NCBI RefSeq assembly: GCF_004295795.1
Contig: NZ_SEBR01000002.1
Location: 1-64,000, forward strand
Source: Flavobacterium sp.
GTDB taxonomy: Bacteria; Bacteroidota; Bacteroidia; Flavobacteriales; Flavobacteriaceae
DNA length: 64,000 nt
Direction: 5' to 3'
The notes under the pieces are model-generated. The model did not search any database. It was not told the origin of the DNA and was given only the letters and a program-made list of their open reading frames with translations. Position numbers and translations under genes: made by a program. Positions 51,535 through 60,834 of this stretch are shown here, in pieces (position 1 is the stretch's first letter; the number at the start of each line of letters is the position of its first letter).

Positions 51535-51582
51535 CGGAGTTGCAAACTCCGCCACACATCTCGCGAAGTCACAGACTTCGCG
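51535..51582. repeat. twin REP-like hairpins
   Basis: Two perfect hairpins with 3-base loops: CGGAGTT-GCA-AACTCCG (51535-51551) and CGCGAAGTC-ACA-GACTTCGCG (51562-51582). The second has the same stem as the hairpin at 44712-44730. Just before lies AAGTGCCTGAGTTA (51509-51522), shared with the repeat at 30610. This gap (51431-51614) contains no gene. Confidence 0.8.
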
Positions 51583-51614
51583 CCCAACCAATCAACTAAA
51601 ATGCGCCAAAAAAA

Positions 51615-51890
51615 TCACCCCAAAAAACCAACCGCGAACTTTGACGCTACGATATCGAATTCCAAATTGGTGCTTTTGAGGAAATCAGCCAAGTCGTTTA
51701 ACGAAGTTTTATCGGAAAGATCGGCCAAAACCGAAATCTCGAAATAAGTTCCATCGAAATCAAATCCAAATAACGCCGGAATGTCGCCTTCTTGTTCCTG
51801 AATTTTGTCGCATTTCGGAAAATCGGAAATGTTCGAAGTGATTCCAACGTTCGCGATTTTTCTGTTCAGGATAAAATCCGACAAGTCCAT
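51615..51890 (-). CDS. hypothetical protein
   Basis: A 91-residue acidic protein with alternating strands and helices (ALFGFDFDGTYFEISVLADLS, then LNDLADFLKSTNLEFDIV). I do not recognise a family. It starts three bases after the stop of the Crp-like regulator, so the two are probably co-transcribed and may act together. Confidence 0.6.
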   Translation of the reverse strand: MDLSDFILNRKIANVGITSNISDFPKCDKIQEQEGDIPALFGFDFDGTYFEISVLADLSDKTSLNDLADFLKSTNLEFDIVASKFAVGFLG

Positions 51891-51893
51891 AAC

Positions 51894-52484
51894 TCAATGT
51901 TTGGCAAGGCGCGCGCGGACTTTCGATAAAAATTCCGGGGAAATCCCAAGATAGGACGCGATGTAATGTTGGGCGACGCGCTGCGGAATCGTAGGGTAAA
52001 GTTTCAGGAAATCGAGATATTTTTGGGTCGCGTCCTTAGAAACCGAGTCGAACAGGCGATTTTGGGTCGAGGCGAGATGGCGTTGCACGAGAATCCGGAA
52101 GGCGCGCTCGAACTTCGGGACGCGTCGGAACAATTCCTCTTTCGATTCCTTGTCGAAGATCAAAAATTCGGAATCTTCCAAAGTCTCGATGAACACGCGG
52201 CTTGGCTGATCGTCGAAAGCGTTGAACGAAATGTCGCCAACCCAATGGTCTTCGATCCCGAATTGCAGGATCAACTCGTTTCCGTCTTCGTCGATGTAGA
52301 ATTTTCTTACACAACCTTTGACGACATAAGCCTCGAAATTCCCGTGTTCGCCCGCTCGCAACATCATGGTTTTTTTAGGAACGAATTGCGTTTTGACGAG
52401 TGAGGTCAATACCCGCAGTTCTTCGTCGGTGAAAGTAACGTAGCGCGAAAGATTGTTTGTCAGGCTTGCTTCCATTTGAGACAT
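51894..52484 (-). CDS. Crp/Fnr family transcriptional regulator
   Basis: A 196-residue regulator with an N-terminal cyclic-nucleotide-binding-like beta-barrel (about 25-110, LRAGEHGNFEAYVVKGCVRK) and a C-terminal helix-turn-helix (HYIASYLGISPEFLSKVRARL). The residues that bind cAMP in Crp are not clearly kept. The ligand is unknown. It precedes the 91-residue protein gene. Confidence 0.88.
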   Translation of the reverse strand: MSQMEASLTNNLSRYVTFTDEELRVLTSLVKTQFVPKKTMMLRAGEHGNFEAYVVKGCVRKFYIDEDGNELILQFGIEDHWVGDISFNAFDDQPSRVFIETLEDSEFLIFDKESKEELFRRVPKFERAFRILVQRHLASTQNRLFDSVSKDATQKYLDFLKLYPTIPQRVAQHYIASYLGISPEFLSKVRARLAKH

Positions 52485-52547
52485 TTGATTGCGTTAAAGT
52501 TACCGAAATCTTGAAGCAGTTCAATAATCGCGGACTTCAAAAATTCG

Positions 52548-52555
52548 TAATTTTG
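52548..52555 (+). promoter_or_regulatory. TAnnTTTG promoter element
   Basis: TAATTTTG, 14 bases before the ATG at 52570 (20 before the alternative ATG at 52576) of the GAF protein gene. Confidence 0.5.
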
Positions 52556-52569
52556 CAGTTCTAAAACAG

Positions 52570-54945
52570 ATGGTGATGATTTTCGAGAAGCAGTTTGGCA
52601 ATCCATTTCAAATTGAGATTTCATTTCACAAAGTCATTGAAGGACTTGAGGAAATAGCTCGTTCCGATGTGGATTTCAGGGCGAACTACGCCAAAGGCTT
52701 ATTGGCCGAGGCGGCAAAAGTGCCCGAGTTGCGAACGGGAATCAGCGATCCCAGAGTAATCGAAAAAAACAGCCAGCTCATCCGGCATTTGTTGTCAGAC
52801 CTTTTTCCTACGGCGCTTACCGACAATGAAATCAAGGCCGTGACGATTCCGTTTCACCACATAATTTTCAATCACACGCGCCGTTTCGCCCAGATCATTC
52901 TCAATGCCGGACCCGAATTCGACATGGGAATACGCGATTTCGACGAACATCAGTTTTATGTGATGAGTTGTTGCATGATTCTCAAATATCACTACGGACA
53001 CAACGTCGATTTCCAACGCCCGGTTTTTTACGACATTCCGGATTCTGACGGAAGCGTGAAGCATTACAGGATTTTGTACAACGCCGACTTCATGGAAGTG
53101 GTCAAGACCGATGCGGCGCCCGACGTTTCGCCCGAAGACATTGCGATCCTGCTCGACAACTTCGACAATTTCGAGATGTGGAAAGAGAAATTTCCGCCTG
53201 AAACCTGGATTTTGAGAGGTTTCGGAATCATGACTTTGTACGATTCGACAGTAGAAAGCGCGGTTTCTTTGTTGAAGGAAAACCTGCTTTCGAACGAGAA
53301 AAAGAAAGACGACGGAAAGGCGAGTCTGCTCGAGAATATTTTCCGGTCGATATATAGAATCAATGATCTGCGGCTTGGTTTTGCCGAATATTTGCCTGAA
53401 GAACAGCGGTTCAAGATCGCGAATTTCGGTTCGGCCATCCCGAGTATTTTGCTCGCCGGAAAGTCCGAAACCGAATACCACGACCTTTGCGCGTGCTCGA
53501 TGGACGAATTGGTCAGCGAGGCAAAATATCTCGCCATTTCAGACGTGGAGCGCTTTGCCGAACAATTTCCCGAGGAAAGAGAATTCGCCGAACACTTGTT
53601 GCGCCAGGATGTGAAAAGCGCGATTTTCGCCCCGATCATGAAAAACGGGCGCGTTTTGGGCGTTTTCGAATTGGTTTCTCCGATTCCGAGGCAACTCAAC
53701 AGCATCAACGCCAACAAACTTGACTTCGTTTTGCCGTTCATCACTGATACGATGGATCGGTATTATTCCGAAAAGCAGAACCACATCGACGCGATCATCC
53801 AAAAAGAATACACGGCGATTCATCCCAGCGTTTACTGGAAATTCAAGGAAGAAGCCGATTTGCATACATTGTCTGAAAACGCCGACAAACCTTTCCGCGA
53901 GATCATTTTCAAGGACGTTTATCCGATGTATGGACAAATCGACATCAAAGGTTCGTCGGTTGCAAGAAATCAGGCGATCCAAAAGGATTTGACCAAACAG
54001 ATCGAAGCGTTGTCTGACATTTTAAGCGAGTTGACCAAAAGCCAGAAACTTCCGGTTTTGGAACAGCACGTTTTTGAACTCGAGAAGCTCAAAGTGAATA
54101 TCGGGGACGATCTCAAAGCCGATTCTGAAGCCGTTGCCCAGAATTACATTCTGACCGAAATCCATCCGATGCTCGAACACTTCAACACGAGAAAAGAGAT
54201 CGTCGGCAAACTCGAAAATTACGCGGCGATTCTCGATCCGGCTTTTGGGATGGTTTACGATGCGAGGAAAAAGTTCGACGACACGCTTTCGCTTATCAAC
54301 AAGAGAATGGCATCGGTACTCGATAAAAAACAGGAAGAGGCGCAAGATTTTTTTCCACATTATTACGAGCGTTTCAAGACTGATGGCGTCGAACACAATC
54401 TTTACATCGGTGCATCGATCGCACCAAAGCGAACTTACAGCCCGATTTTTCTCGACAATTTGAGACTTTGGCAACTTCAGGCGATGTGCGATCTCGAAGT
54501 GGAATATTTCAGGTTGCGTCCGAGTTTGCCTTATGAGCTCGACGTTACTTCACTGATTCTGGTTTACAGTTCGCCGATATCGATTCGATTCCGAATGGAC
54601 GAAAAGCGCTTCGACGTCGACGGAACGTACAACGCGCGCTATGAAGTCGTCAAGAAACGCATCGACAAATCGAACATAAAAGGCACGACGAAACGCATCA
54701 CCGAAGCCGGAAAGATCACGATCGTGTTCTCACAAAGCCACGAAGAGCACGAATATCGCCGTTTCATCACTTTGCTCCAATACAAAAACAGGCTTGGAAA
54801 CAATATCGAATCGTTTGAAGTCGAAGATCTGCAAGGCGTCACAGGATTGAAAGCGCTAAGAGTGGAAGTGTTGTACCAAGTCACGCCCGAAGGTGAAAAC
54901 TACACGTTCGACGATTTGGTAAAAGAGCTCGATATCAAGAGTTAA
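52570..54945 (+). CDS. large GAF-domain protein, unknown function
   Basis: A 791-residue soluble protein. Residues about 255-425 look like a GAF domain (SIYRINDLRLGFAEY, FAPIMKNGRVLGVFELVSP). The first 230 residues and the C-terminal half (about 430-791) have no family I recognise; a helical region (about 470-590) could be a coiled coil. No catalytic output domain is visible. The gene ends by overlapping the convergent HD/DUF5706 gene by four bases. The actual start may be ATG at 52576. A sensor or scaffold role is inferred from the GAF domain. Confidence 0.7.
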   Translation: MVMIFEKQFGNPFQIEISFHKVIEGLEEIARSDVDFRANYAKGLLAEAAKVPELRTGISDPRVIEKNSQLIRHLLSDLFPTALTDNEIKAVTIPFHHIIFNHTRRFAQIILNAGPEFDMGIRDFDEHQFYVMSCCMILKYHYGHNVDFQRPVFYDIPDSDGSVKHYRILYNADFMEVVKTDAAPDVSPEDIAILLDNFDNFEMWKEKFPPETWILRGFGIMTLYDSTVESAVSLLKENLLSNEKKKDDGKASLLENIFRSIYRINDLRLGFAEYLPEEQRFKIANFGSAIPSILLAGKSETEYHDLCACSMDELVSEAKYLAISDVERFAEQFPEEREFAEHLLRQDVKSAIFAPIMKNGRVLGVFELVSPIPRQLNSINANKLDFVLPFITDTMDRYYSEKQNHIDAIIQKEYTAIHPSVYWKFKEEADLHTLSENADKPFREIIFKDVYPMYGQIDIKGSSVARNQAIQKDLTKQIEALSDILSELTKSQKLPVLEQHVFELEKLKVNIGDDLKADSEAVAQNYILTEIHPMLEHFNTRKEIVGKLENYAAILDPAFGMVYDARKKFDDTLSLINKRMASVLDKKQEEAQDFFPHYYERFKTDGVEHNLYIGASIAPKRTYSPIFLDNLRLWQLQAMCDLEVEYFRLRPSLPYELDVTSLILVYSSPISIRFRMDEKRFDVDGTYNARYEVVKKRIDKSNIKGTTKRITEAGKITIVFSQSHEEHEYRRFITLLQYKNRLGNNIESFEVEDLQGVTGLKALRVEVLYQVTPEGENYTFDDLVKELDIKS

Positions 54946-56129
54946 TACGATTTGAATGCGATCACGAATGCGATCACTGAACTGATTATCCCAAACATGA
55001 AAATGTTATAGGTGATTCTCAGCAGTTTGTATTTGCGTTCCAAAACCGTTCCCAACAAATAAAGGTCTTTGATCAAGGATTCGTACAGATAAGTGCGGTC
55101 TTCCATCAATTCCTTCATCGCCGATTGGTAGTGATCGAGCGGCATTCTCGAGAAATTCCCAAAGAAAAGCAGGTTCATTTTGCGCTGTTTCACTTCGTCC
55201 GGATGATATTTGGCCGTGTTGACTTTCGGTCGTGTGGCCAAAATCGCGAAAATGATCGAGATCACGCTGAACAACAGCATAATAAAAGTCGGCATCACCA
55301 AATGAGCGTTGCTCGGACTGTCCAGTTTCGGGATCAAAGTGGAAAGGGCGATCGAAATGATGATCGCGTTTACAGAAAGCAGGATGTTGGCTTTGCTGTC
55401 GGCGATCTGGCTCAATTGCGTGTGGTTGTTGAGCGTCACACGGAACAAAGTCTCGACGCCGCGATCGGGCTTGTCCTTTTTCTTTTTCTTCTTTTCAGAT
55501 TTGTCTTTCCCGGACTTATCGTTTTCAGGCTCCATTTCCTCTAGCTTTTGTTTTATGGATGCGATGTTCTTTTCCTTTTGCGGCTGCCAGTTCTCCACGG
55601 CCGAAGTCGTGTAATAACGGTGCCATTTCTCGAGCACTTCGAGATTGCCTTTGATCCATTCCGAATCTGTGTAGGTTCGGCCCTGGCTTTCCCATTCGGC
55701 TCTCAAAGTTGCGGCAATTTTCTCGTATTTCTCGCTTCCGAAGTGCGAACAGTCGGCATCGCGGATGATTTTTTCCGACAAAGTTTCGGGATTTTCGCAC
55801 ATTTCAGTCACCAAAATCAGTCTTTCGGCCAAATTTGCGATGTTGTCGGGAATGTCGTTTTCCGATGCAAATCCCCGGAAGATTATGGCGCTGTTGTATT
55901 CGTGTTTCATCGGGCCATTTACGTATCCCGTATCGTGAAACCAAGTCGCGAGCACCAATGCGGACTTCTCGTCCGGAGATAGATTTTCCTTGTCGGCCAG
56001 TTCTTCGGCAGACGCGACCACTCGTTTCGTATGCTTAAAATTATGGTAAGTATATGAATCGGAAAGTTTATCTTTGAAGAGGTCGCGCACGAAATTTTCG
56101 GCTGTCTGCGAAAGCGTCATTGTCACCAT
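54942..56129 (-). CDS. HD phosphohydrolase fused to Pycsar-effector-like membrane domain
   Basis: A 395-residue protein. The N-terminal 185 residues are an HD domain: His29/His33 in YHNFKHTKRV, HD at 65-66 (TWFHDTGYV), and IRDADCSHFG near 121. A basic linker (KSEKKKKKKDKPDR) follows. The C-terminal 170 residues match the PycTM/DUF5706 layout: TLFRVTLNNHTQLSQIADSK, then two membrane helices and a third near the C-terminus. Pycsar effectors respond to cyclic UMP or CMP made by a neighbouring cyclase. No cyclase is adjacent here, so HD-mediated nucleotide hydrolysis linked to a membrane effector is a hypothesis. Confidence 0.82.
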   Translation of the reverse strand: MVTMTLSQTAENFVRDLFKDKLSDSYTYHNFKHTKRVVASAEELADKENLSPDEKSALVLATWFHDTGYVNGPMKHEYNSAIIFRGFASENDIPDNIANLAERLILVTEMCENPETLSEKIIRDADCSHFGSEKYEKIAATLRAEWESQGRTYTDSEWIKGNLEVLEKWHRYYTTSAVENWQPQKEKNIASIKQKLEEMEPENDKSGKDKSEKKKKKKDKPDRGVETLFRVTLNNHTQLSQIADSKANILLSVNAIIISIALSTLIPKLDSPSNAHLVMPTFIMLLFSVISIIFAILATRPKVNTAKYHPDEVKQRKMNLLFFGNFSRMPLDHYQSAMKELMEDRTYLYESLIKDLYLLGTVLERKYKLLRITYNIFMFGIISSVIAFVIAFKSY

Positions 56130-56145
56130 TTTACCTTACCAAATT

Positions 56146-59100
56146 ATGAAATTATTTCGGGTTGCCTCGTCAATCGGGCGAAATATGAGGGTAATTGCCA
56201 TTTTGGGCAGTTTTTTTCTGATACAATCCTGTGCCACGCACAAAGCGCAGTTCGGGTCGGAATCCGGGAAAACGCAGCAGGAATTTTCGGACGCATCCCA
56301 AATCGACCACGACTTTTTCCTGATAGGCGACGCCGGCAATTGGACCGGAACTGAAACGCCCGAAGTACTCGCTTTATTGTCCGAAAAACTAAAGAAGGCC
56401 GATACTTCGAGCACTTTGATTTTCCTCGGAGACAACATCTATCCGCACGGACTTCCCAAAAAAGACGCACCAAACTACGAAGACGCGCGTTCGCGAATGG
56501 AAAAACAGCTTTCGATCGCCAAAGATTTCAAAGGCAAAACCTACGTCATTCCTGGAAATCACGACTACTATAGCGGACTCGACGGCGTTCGCGACCAAGC
56601 CAAATTGGTGAACGAATTGCTCGGGAAAAAGAACGCGTCACGGCCCAAAAAAGGCTGCGCTTTGGACGCTATCGAAGTAGGAGAGTCGGTTGCGGTGATT
56701 TTCGTGGATTCGCAATGGTTTCTCGAAGATTGGGATACTATGCCGACGATCAACAACGACTGCGACATCAAAACCCGCGAAATGTTCTACAAAGAACTCG
56801 GCGACAAGATTAACGACTATCAAAACAAGACGATATTCCTCGTGATGCATCATCCTTTAGCGAGCAATGGCGCGCACGGAGGCGAATTTTCCTTTCACAA
56901 GCACATTTTTCCTATAAATGATAGAATTCCGTTGCCGATCGTGGGAACGTTCGTAAACATCTTGAGAAAATCATCGGGTTTGAGTCCGCAGGATTTGCAG
57001 AATGCCAAGTACAACGGATTCATCAAGCGCGTCAAGACGTTGATCCAAAACAAGGAAAACGTGCTCGTCGTTTCGGGTCACGATCACAATCTCGAATATA
57101 TCGAACGCGACGGGATCAAGCAGATCATTTCGGGTTCGGGATCGAAAACCGAAGCCGCGAGAATTGTCGGGAAACAGGATTTTTCGTTTGGGGAAAACGG
57201 TTTTGCCCAAGTCAGGGTCAAAAAAGACGGAGCGACCAATGTCACTTATTTCGCCCCAAAATCCGATAAGGAAAACAAGATAATCTTCGAAACACAAGCG
57301 CTTCCGCCTCGACAAATGCCGGAGTTGAAAGAGTATCCGAATGCTTTCGCGGCTACGAAAGACACATCGGTCTACACCAAAAAAATGACCAAAAGGAGCG
57401 GGATTTACCGTTTTTTCTGGGGCGAACACTTCCGCAGCTATTACAGCACAACGGTTCGCGCAAGACAAGTTTCGCTCGACACGCTGTACGGCGGACTCAA
57501 ACCGTTGCAAGCCGGCGGCGGCCACCAATCGATGTCGCTGCGTTTGGGCGATAAGGATGGAAAAGAATATGTGATGCGCGCTGTAAAGAAAAGTGCGACG
57601 CGATTCCTGCAGACTTCGGCGTTTTTGGATCAGGCGATCGAGCAGGATTTCAAGAACACTTATACCGAAAAATTCCTTTTGGATTTTTACACGACTTCGC
57701 ATCCGTATTCGGCTTATGCGGTTTCTGAATTGTCCGAAAGTATAGGAATTCCGCATTCGAATCCGGAGTTGTTTTACATTCCGAAGCAAAAAGCGTTAGG
57801 ACTTTACAACCACGATTACGGCGATGAATTGTATTTGGTCGAAGAACGTCCGATGGAGAAATTCACCAAACTTGAATCTTTCGGAAAGCCCGACGATTTT
57901 GTGAGTACAGATAAAGTGCTCGAGAAAATCCATTCGGACGAAGATTACAAAGTCGACAAAAAATCCTGGATTCGCGCAAGGGTTTTCGACATGCTGATAG
58001 GCGATTGGGACAGACATCAGGACCAATGGCGTTTCGGCGAATACAAGGAAGGAAAGAAAACCGTGTACAAACCGATTCCGCGCGATCGCGACCAAGCATT
58101 TTCAAAACCGGACGGCGCTTTGTTGTCGATCCTGATGAACATTCCGGCGCTGCGCCACATGAAAAAATTCGACGAGGATTTCCGATCGCCAAAATGGACA
58201 AACAGGACAGGTTATCCGCTTGATCTGGCTTTTGTTCCGAAGGCCGACGAAAGCGATTGGGTCGAACAGGCGAAATTTGTAGCCGAGCATTTGACCGATG
58301 CCGAAATCGACGCGGCCTTCAAGACAATCCCGAAAGAGGTCCAGGATGAAACCATAGAGAAAATCAAGTCGCAACTCAAGCAAAGACGCGCGCATCTGGA
58401 AGAATTCGTTTGCGAATACTATAAGGTTTTGTTGAGAAAAGTTTTGATTGTCGGAACAGAGAAAAAAGACAAATTCGTGATCACGCGTTCCGGCAAGCAA
58501 ACCAAAGTCGAGGTTTTCCGACTCAAAAAGGAAGGCGAAATCGACAAGACTTTCGAGAAAACGTATTCTTGTCCGAACACGAAGGAAATCTGGGTTTACG
58601 CGCTCGGAGACGAAGACATCATTGAAGTGAAAGGCAAAGGCAGAATCAAATTGCGTCTTTTGGGCGGAAACGACAACGACAACTACTCGGTTGAACACGG
58701 GAATAAGGTTCACATCTACGATTTCAAGTCGCAAAACGACGATCTCTCGCAGGCTAAAACAGCGTGTAAAACGATTTCCGACGATTACGAATTGAATAGT
58801 TACGATTACCGGAAGCCGGTCTACAATGTATTGGCAGGATTTCCGATGTTGGGTTTCAACCCCGATGACGGCGTGAAAATAGGAGCGGTCGTGAATTATA
58901 CGGTTTTCGGTTTCGACCGCGATCCGTTTACGCAAAAGCACAGCTTTGGCGCGAATTACTATTTTGCCACGAGCGGTTTCGAGCTTAATTACAAAAGCGT
59001 TTTCCCAAAGACGATCGGCAATTGGAGTCTGGTGCTCGAAGGTAGATTCACGAGCCCGAATTTTAGCCAGAATTTCTTCGGATTCGGAAATGATACACCA

Positions 59101-59874
59101 AATTTCGACGATGACGATGATTTGGGAATGGACTACAATCGCGTAAAAATAAGAAGTTTGAAAGCGGCTCCGAGCTTGCAATGGAAAGGCGTTCAAGGTG
59201 CGTCGGCAAAAATCCAGGGCAGTTTCGAGCAGGTTTCGGTAGACGATACTTTCGGCCGTTTCATCTCGCAACCCGGAGTCGTGAACCAAGATGTTTTCGA
59301 ACACAAGAATTTTGTCGATTTCAACGGCGAATACAGATTCGACAATTACGACAACAATTCAATCCCGACACTGGGTTTCTCGTTTTCTGTTTTAGGCGGA
59401 TACAAAGCCAATCTCGACGATTCCGACCGCAATTTGCCTTATGCCGAAACCGGGATCGGGATCACATACAAAATCACGCCAAGCGGCAGGTTCGTGTTTG
59501 CGACTTCGGCCAAAGCCAAGTTTTTATTCAACGATGAGTATGAGTTTTTCCAGGCCGTAACCGTTGGCGGCGACAGCGATATCAGAGGTTTCCGAAACCA
59601 GCGTTTTTCAGGGCAGCGCGCGTTTTACCAAAGCACAGATCTGCGTTGGAACATCGGGCGTTTCAAAACAGCCGTGATTCCTATGAGTTACGGGATTTTG
59701 GGCGGATTCGACTACGGGCGCGTCTGGCTCGAAAACGATTCGTCAGACAAATGGCACAACACTTACGGCGGCGGATTCTGGATCAATGGCGTAAACCTTG
59801 TGACAGCGCGCGTCTCGTATTTCTACTCGAGCGACGGCGGACGTATTTTCGCCGGTTTAGGGTTTGGTTTCTGA
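56146..59874 (+). CDS. metallophosphoesterase / kinase-like / beta-barrel fusion protein
   Basis: A 1242-residue lipoprotein (lipobox LIQSC). Residues about 55-400 are a calcineurin-type phosphoesterase: GDAGN (61-65), GDNIY (95-99), GNHD (137-140), VMHHP and GHDHN near 311. Residues about 425-745 resemble a HipA/Fam20C-like kinase: SLRLGDKDGKEYVMRAVKK (possible ATP-lysine), MLIGDWDRHQDQW near 620 and IPRDRDQAF near 646. A beta-rich linker follows. The last 350 residues form an Omp85-like surface-antigen barrel (IRGFRNQRFSGQRAFYQ, ending GLGFGF). The start could also be 56185. It should sit in the outer membrane with its enzymes in the periplasm or at the surface. Confidence 0.82.
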   Translation: MKLFRVASSIGRNMRVIAILGSFFLIQSCATHKAQFGSESGKTQQEFSDASQIDHDFFLIGDAGNWTGTETPEVLALLSEKLKKADTSSTLIFLGDNIYPHGLPKKDAPNYEDARSRMEKQLSIAKDFKGKTYVIPGNHDYYSGLDGVRDQAKLVNELLGKKNASRPKKGCALDAIEVGESVAVIFVDSQWFLEDWDTMPTINNDCDIKTREMFYKELGDKINDYQNKTIFLVMHHPLASNGAHGGEFSFHKHIFPINDRIPLPIVGTFVNILRKSSGLSPQDLQNAKYNGFIKRVKTLIQNKENVLVVSGHDHNLEYIERDGIKQIISGSGSKTEAARIVGKQDFSFGENGFAQVRVKKDGATNVTYFAPKSDKENKIIFETQALPPRQMPELKEYPNAFAATKDTSVYTKKMTKRSGIYRFFWGEHFRSYYSTTVRARQVSLDTLYGGLKPLQAGGGHQSMSLRLGDKDGKEYVMRAVKKSATRFLQTSAFLDQAIEQDFKNTYTEKFLLDFYTTSHPYSAYAVSELSESIGIPHSNPELFYIPKQKALGLYNHDYGDELYLVEERPMEKFTKLESFGKPDDFVSTDKVLEKIHSDEDYKVDKKSWIRARVFDMLIGDWDRHQDQWRFGEYKEGKKTVYKPIPRDRDQAFSKPDGALLSILMNIPALRHMKKFDEDFRSPKWTNRTGYPLDLAFVPKADESDWVEQAKFVAEHLTDAEIDAAFKTIPKEVQDETIEKIKSQLKQRRAHLEEFVCEYYKVLLRKVLIVGTEKKDKFVITRSGKQTKVEVFRLKKEGEIDKTFEKTYSCPNTKEIWVYALGDEDIIEVKGKGRIKLRLLGGNDNDNYSVEHGNKVHIYDFKSQNDDLSQAKTACKTISDDYELNSYDYRKPVYNVLAGFPMLGFNPDDGVKIGAVVNYTVFGFDRDPFTQKHSFGANYYFATSGFELNYKSVFPKTIGNWSLVLEGRFTSPNFSQNFFGFGNDTPNFDDDDDLGMDYNRVKIRSLKAAPSLQWKGVQGASAKIQGSFEQVSVDDTFGRFISQPGVVNQDVFEHKNFVDFNGEYRFDNYDNNSIPTLGFSFSVLGGYKANLDDSDRNLPYAETGIGITYKITPSGRFVFATSAKAKFLFNDEYEFFQAVTVGGDSDIRGFRNQRFSGQRAFYQSTDLRWNIGRFKTAVIPMSYGILGGFDYGRVWLENDSSDKWHNTYGGGFWINGVNLVTARVSYFYSSDGGRIFAGLGFGF

Positions 59875-60714
59875 CAACTTGAGCAAATAGATATTTCCTC
59901 CGATTTTCTTGGTCTTTTCGTCAGTGATCAGGATTTCGTCGTCTGTGGCGAACCCCAAACCTTCTTTTTGGGAAAAGTGGTGCAATTCTATGGTTTTCGA
60001 TTTTCCGTCGAGGAAATTATCCGACTTGAAATCGGTGAAAACAAAAACGTTTTCTCCTGTTAACAATGCGACCTTTTTTCCGTCCGGACTTATGTCTGCG
60101 GACGTTACGGCGCATCGGTTGAATTTTCCGCAAGTCTGGAATTCGCCCAACTTCTGGGCTGCGAAATTTCCGGGTTTGTTTGGCACTTTGTACAAAAACG
60201 TCGTTCCGTCGAAGTTCGAACTTCTGTTTTTGGTGAACAGATAGAAAAATCCGTCTTTCTCGAAAAACGCTTCGCAGTCATAGAATCGCTGGCTTTTTTT
60301 TGGCGGAAATTCAGTTTGTTCCGGATAATGGAAAGTGGTTTTTTGGGAAACTCCCGTTTCGGCTTGACCGAGATTTGCCGCATCAATCTTGTAAATCGCC
60401 AAATCCTTGCGCTCGTTGTCGTTGTTTCCGAAATCGCCTATGTAGAGATTTCCGCTCGCGTCGGATGTCAATTCTTCCCAATCGATGTTCTTGACTTGGG
60501 AAATGAACGTCTCGTGCAGTTTCTTTCCGTCGCGTCCAATTTGGTAGATGATGGCTTTGTTGCCGTGATCTTCTGTCGTCCAGATTTTTCCGTCGATGAC
60601 TTCACACGCGGAATTTTCTGCCAGATCTGACGGCAATTGGGACAAAGTTTCCAGTTTCGAATCCTGGGCGCATCCGGCGCAAAAAATAAACAGTGCAAAC
60701 GAGAGTTTCTTCAT
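59857..60714 (-). CDS. beta-propeller-like lipoprotein
   Basis: A 285-residue lipoprotein (lipobox FCAGC at the end of the signal peptide). The mature protein has propeller-like blades: GKIWTTEDHGNKAIIYQI, NLYIGDFGNNDNERKDLAIY, DISPDGKKVALLTGENVFVF. No catalytic motif is clear. Its 3' end overlaps the barrel gene by 18 bases on the other strand. The start at 60714 was chosen because it gives the signal peptide. Confidence 0.72.
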   Translation of the reverse strand: MKKLSFALFIFCAGCAQDSKLETLSQLPSDLAENSACEVIDGKIWTTEDHGNKAIIYQIGRDGKKLHETFISQVKNIDWEELTSDASGNLYIGDFGNNDNERKDLAIYKIDAANLGQAETGVSQKTTFHYPEQTEFPPKKSQRFYDCEAFFEKDGFFYLFTKNRSSNFDGTTFLYKVPNKPGNFAAQKLGEFQTCGKFNRCAVTSADISPDGKKVALLTGENVFVFTDFKSDNFLDGKSKTIELHHFSQKEGLGFATDDEILITDEKTKKIGGNIYLLKLSETKP

Positions 60715-60834
60715 GTCATAAAAATAAACAAACCTTAAAAAGCCCGGAGGCGATTTCACAAAGTATTAGTATATCGCTAACAGGCGCGCGAAAATCGAAT
60801 AGGTACATTTAGGTAATTGCTAAAACGACCAACT

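Noticed and set aside
58102..59304. A 400-codon open frame antisense to the barrel fusion gene
   Set aside because: It is a shadow of a long gene whose codon use avoids stops on the other strand; it has no recognisable domain, and the plus-strand protein is clearly real.
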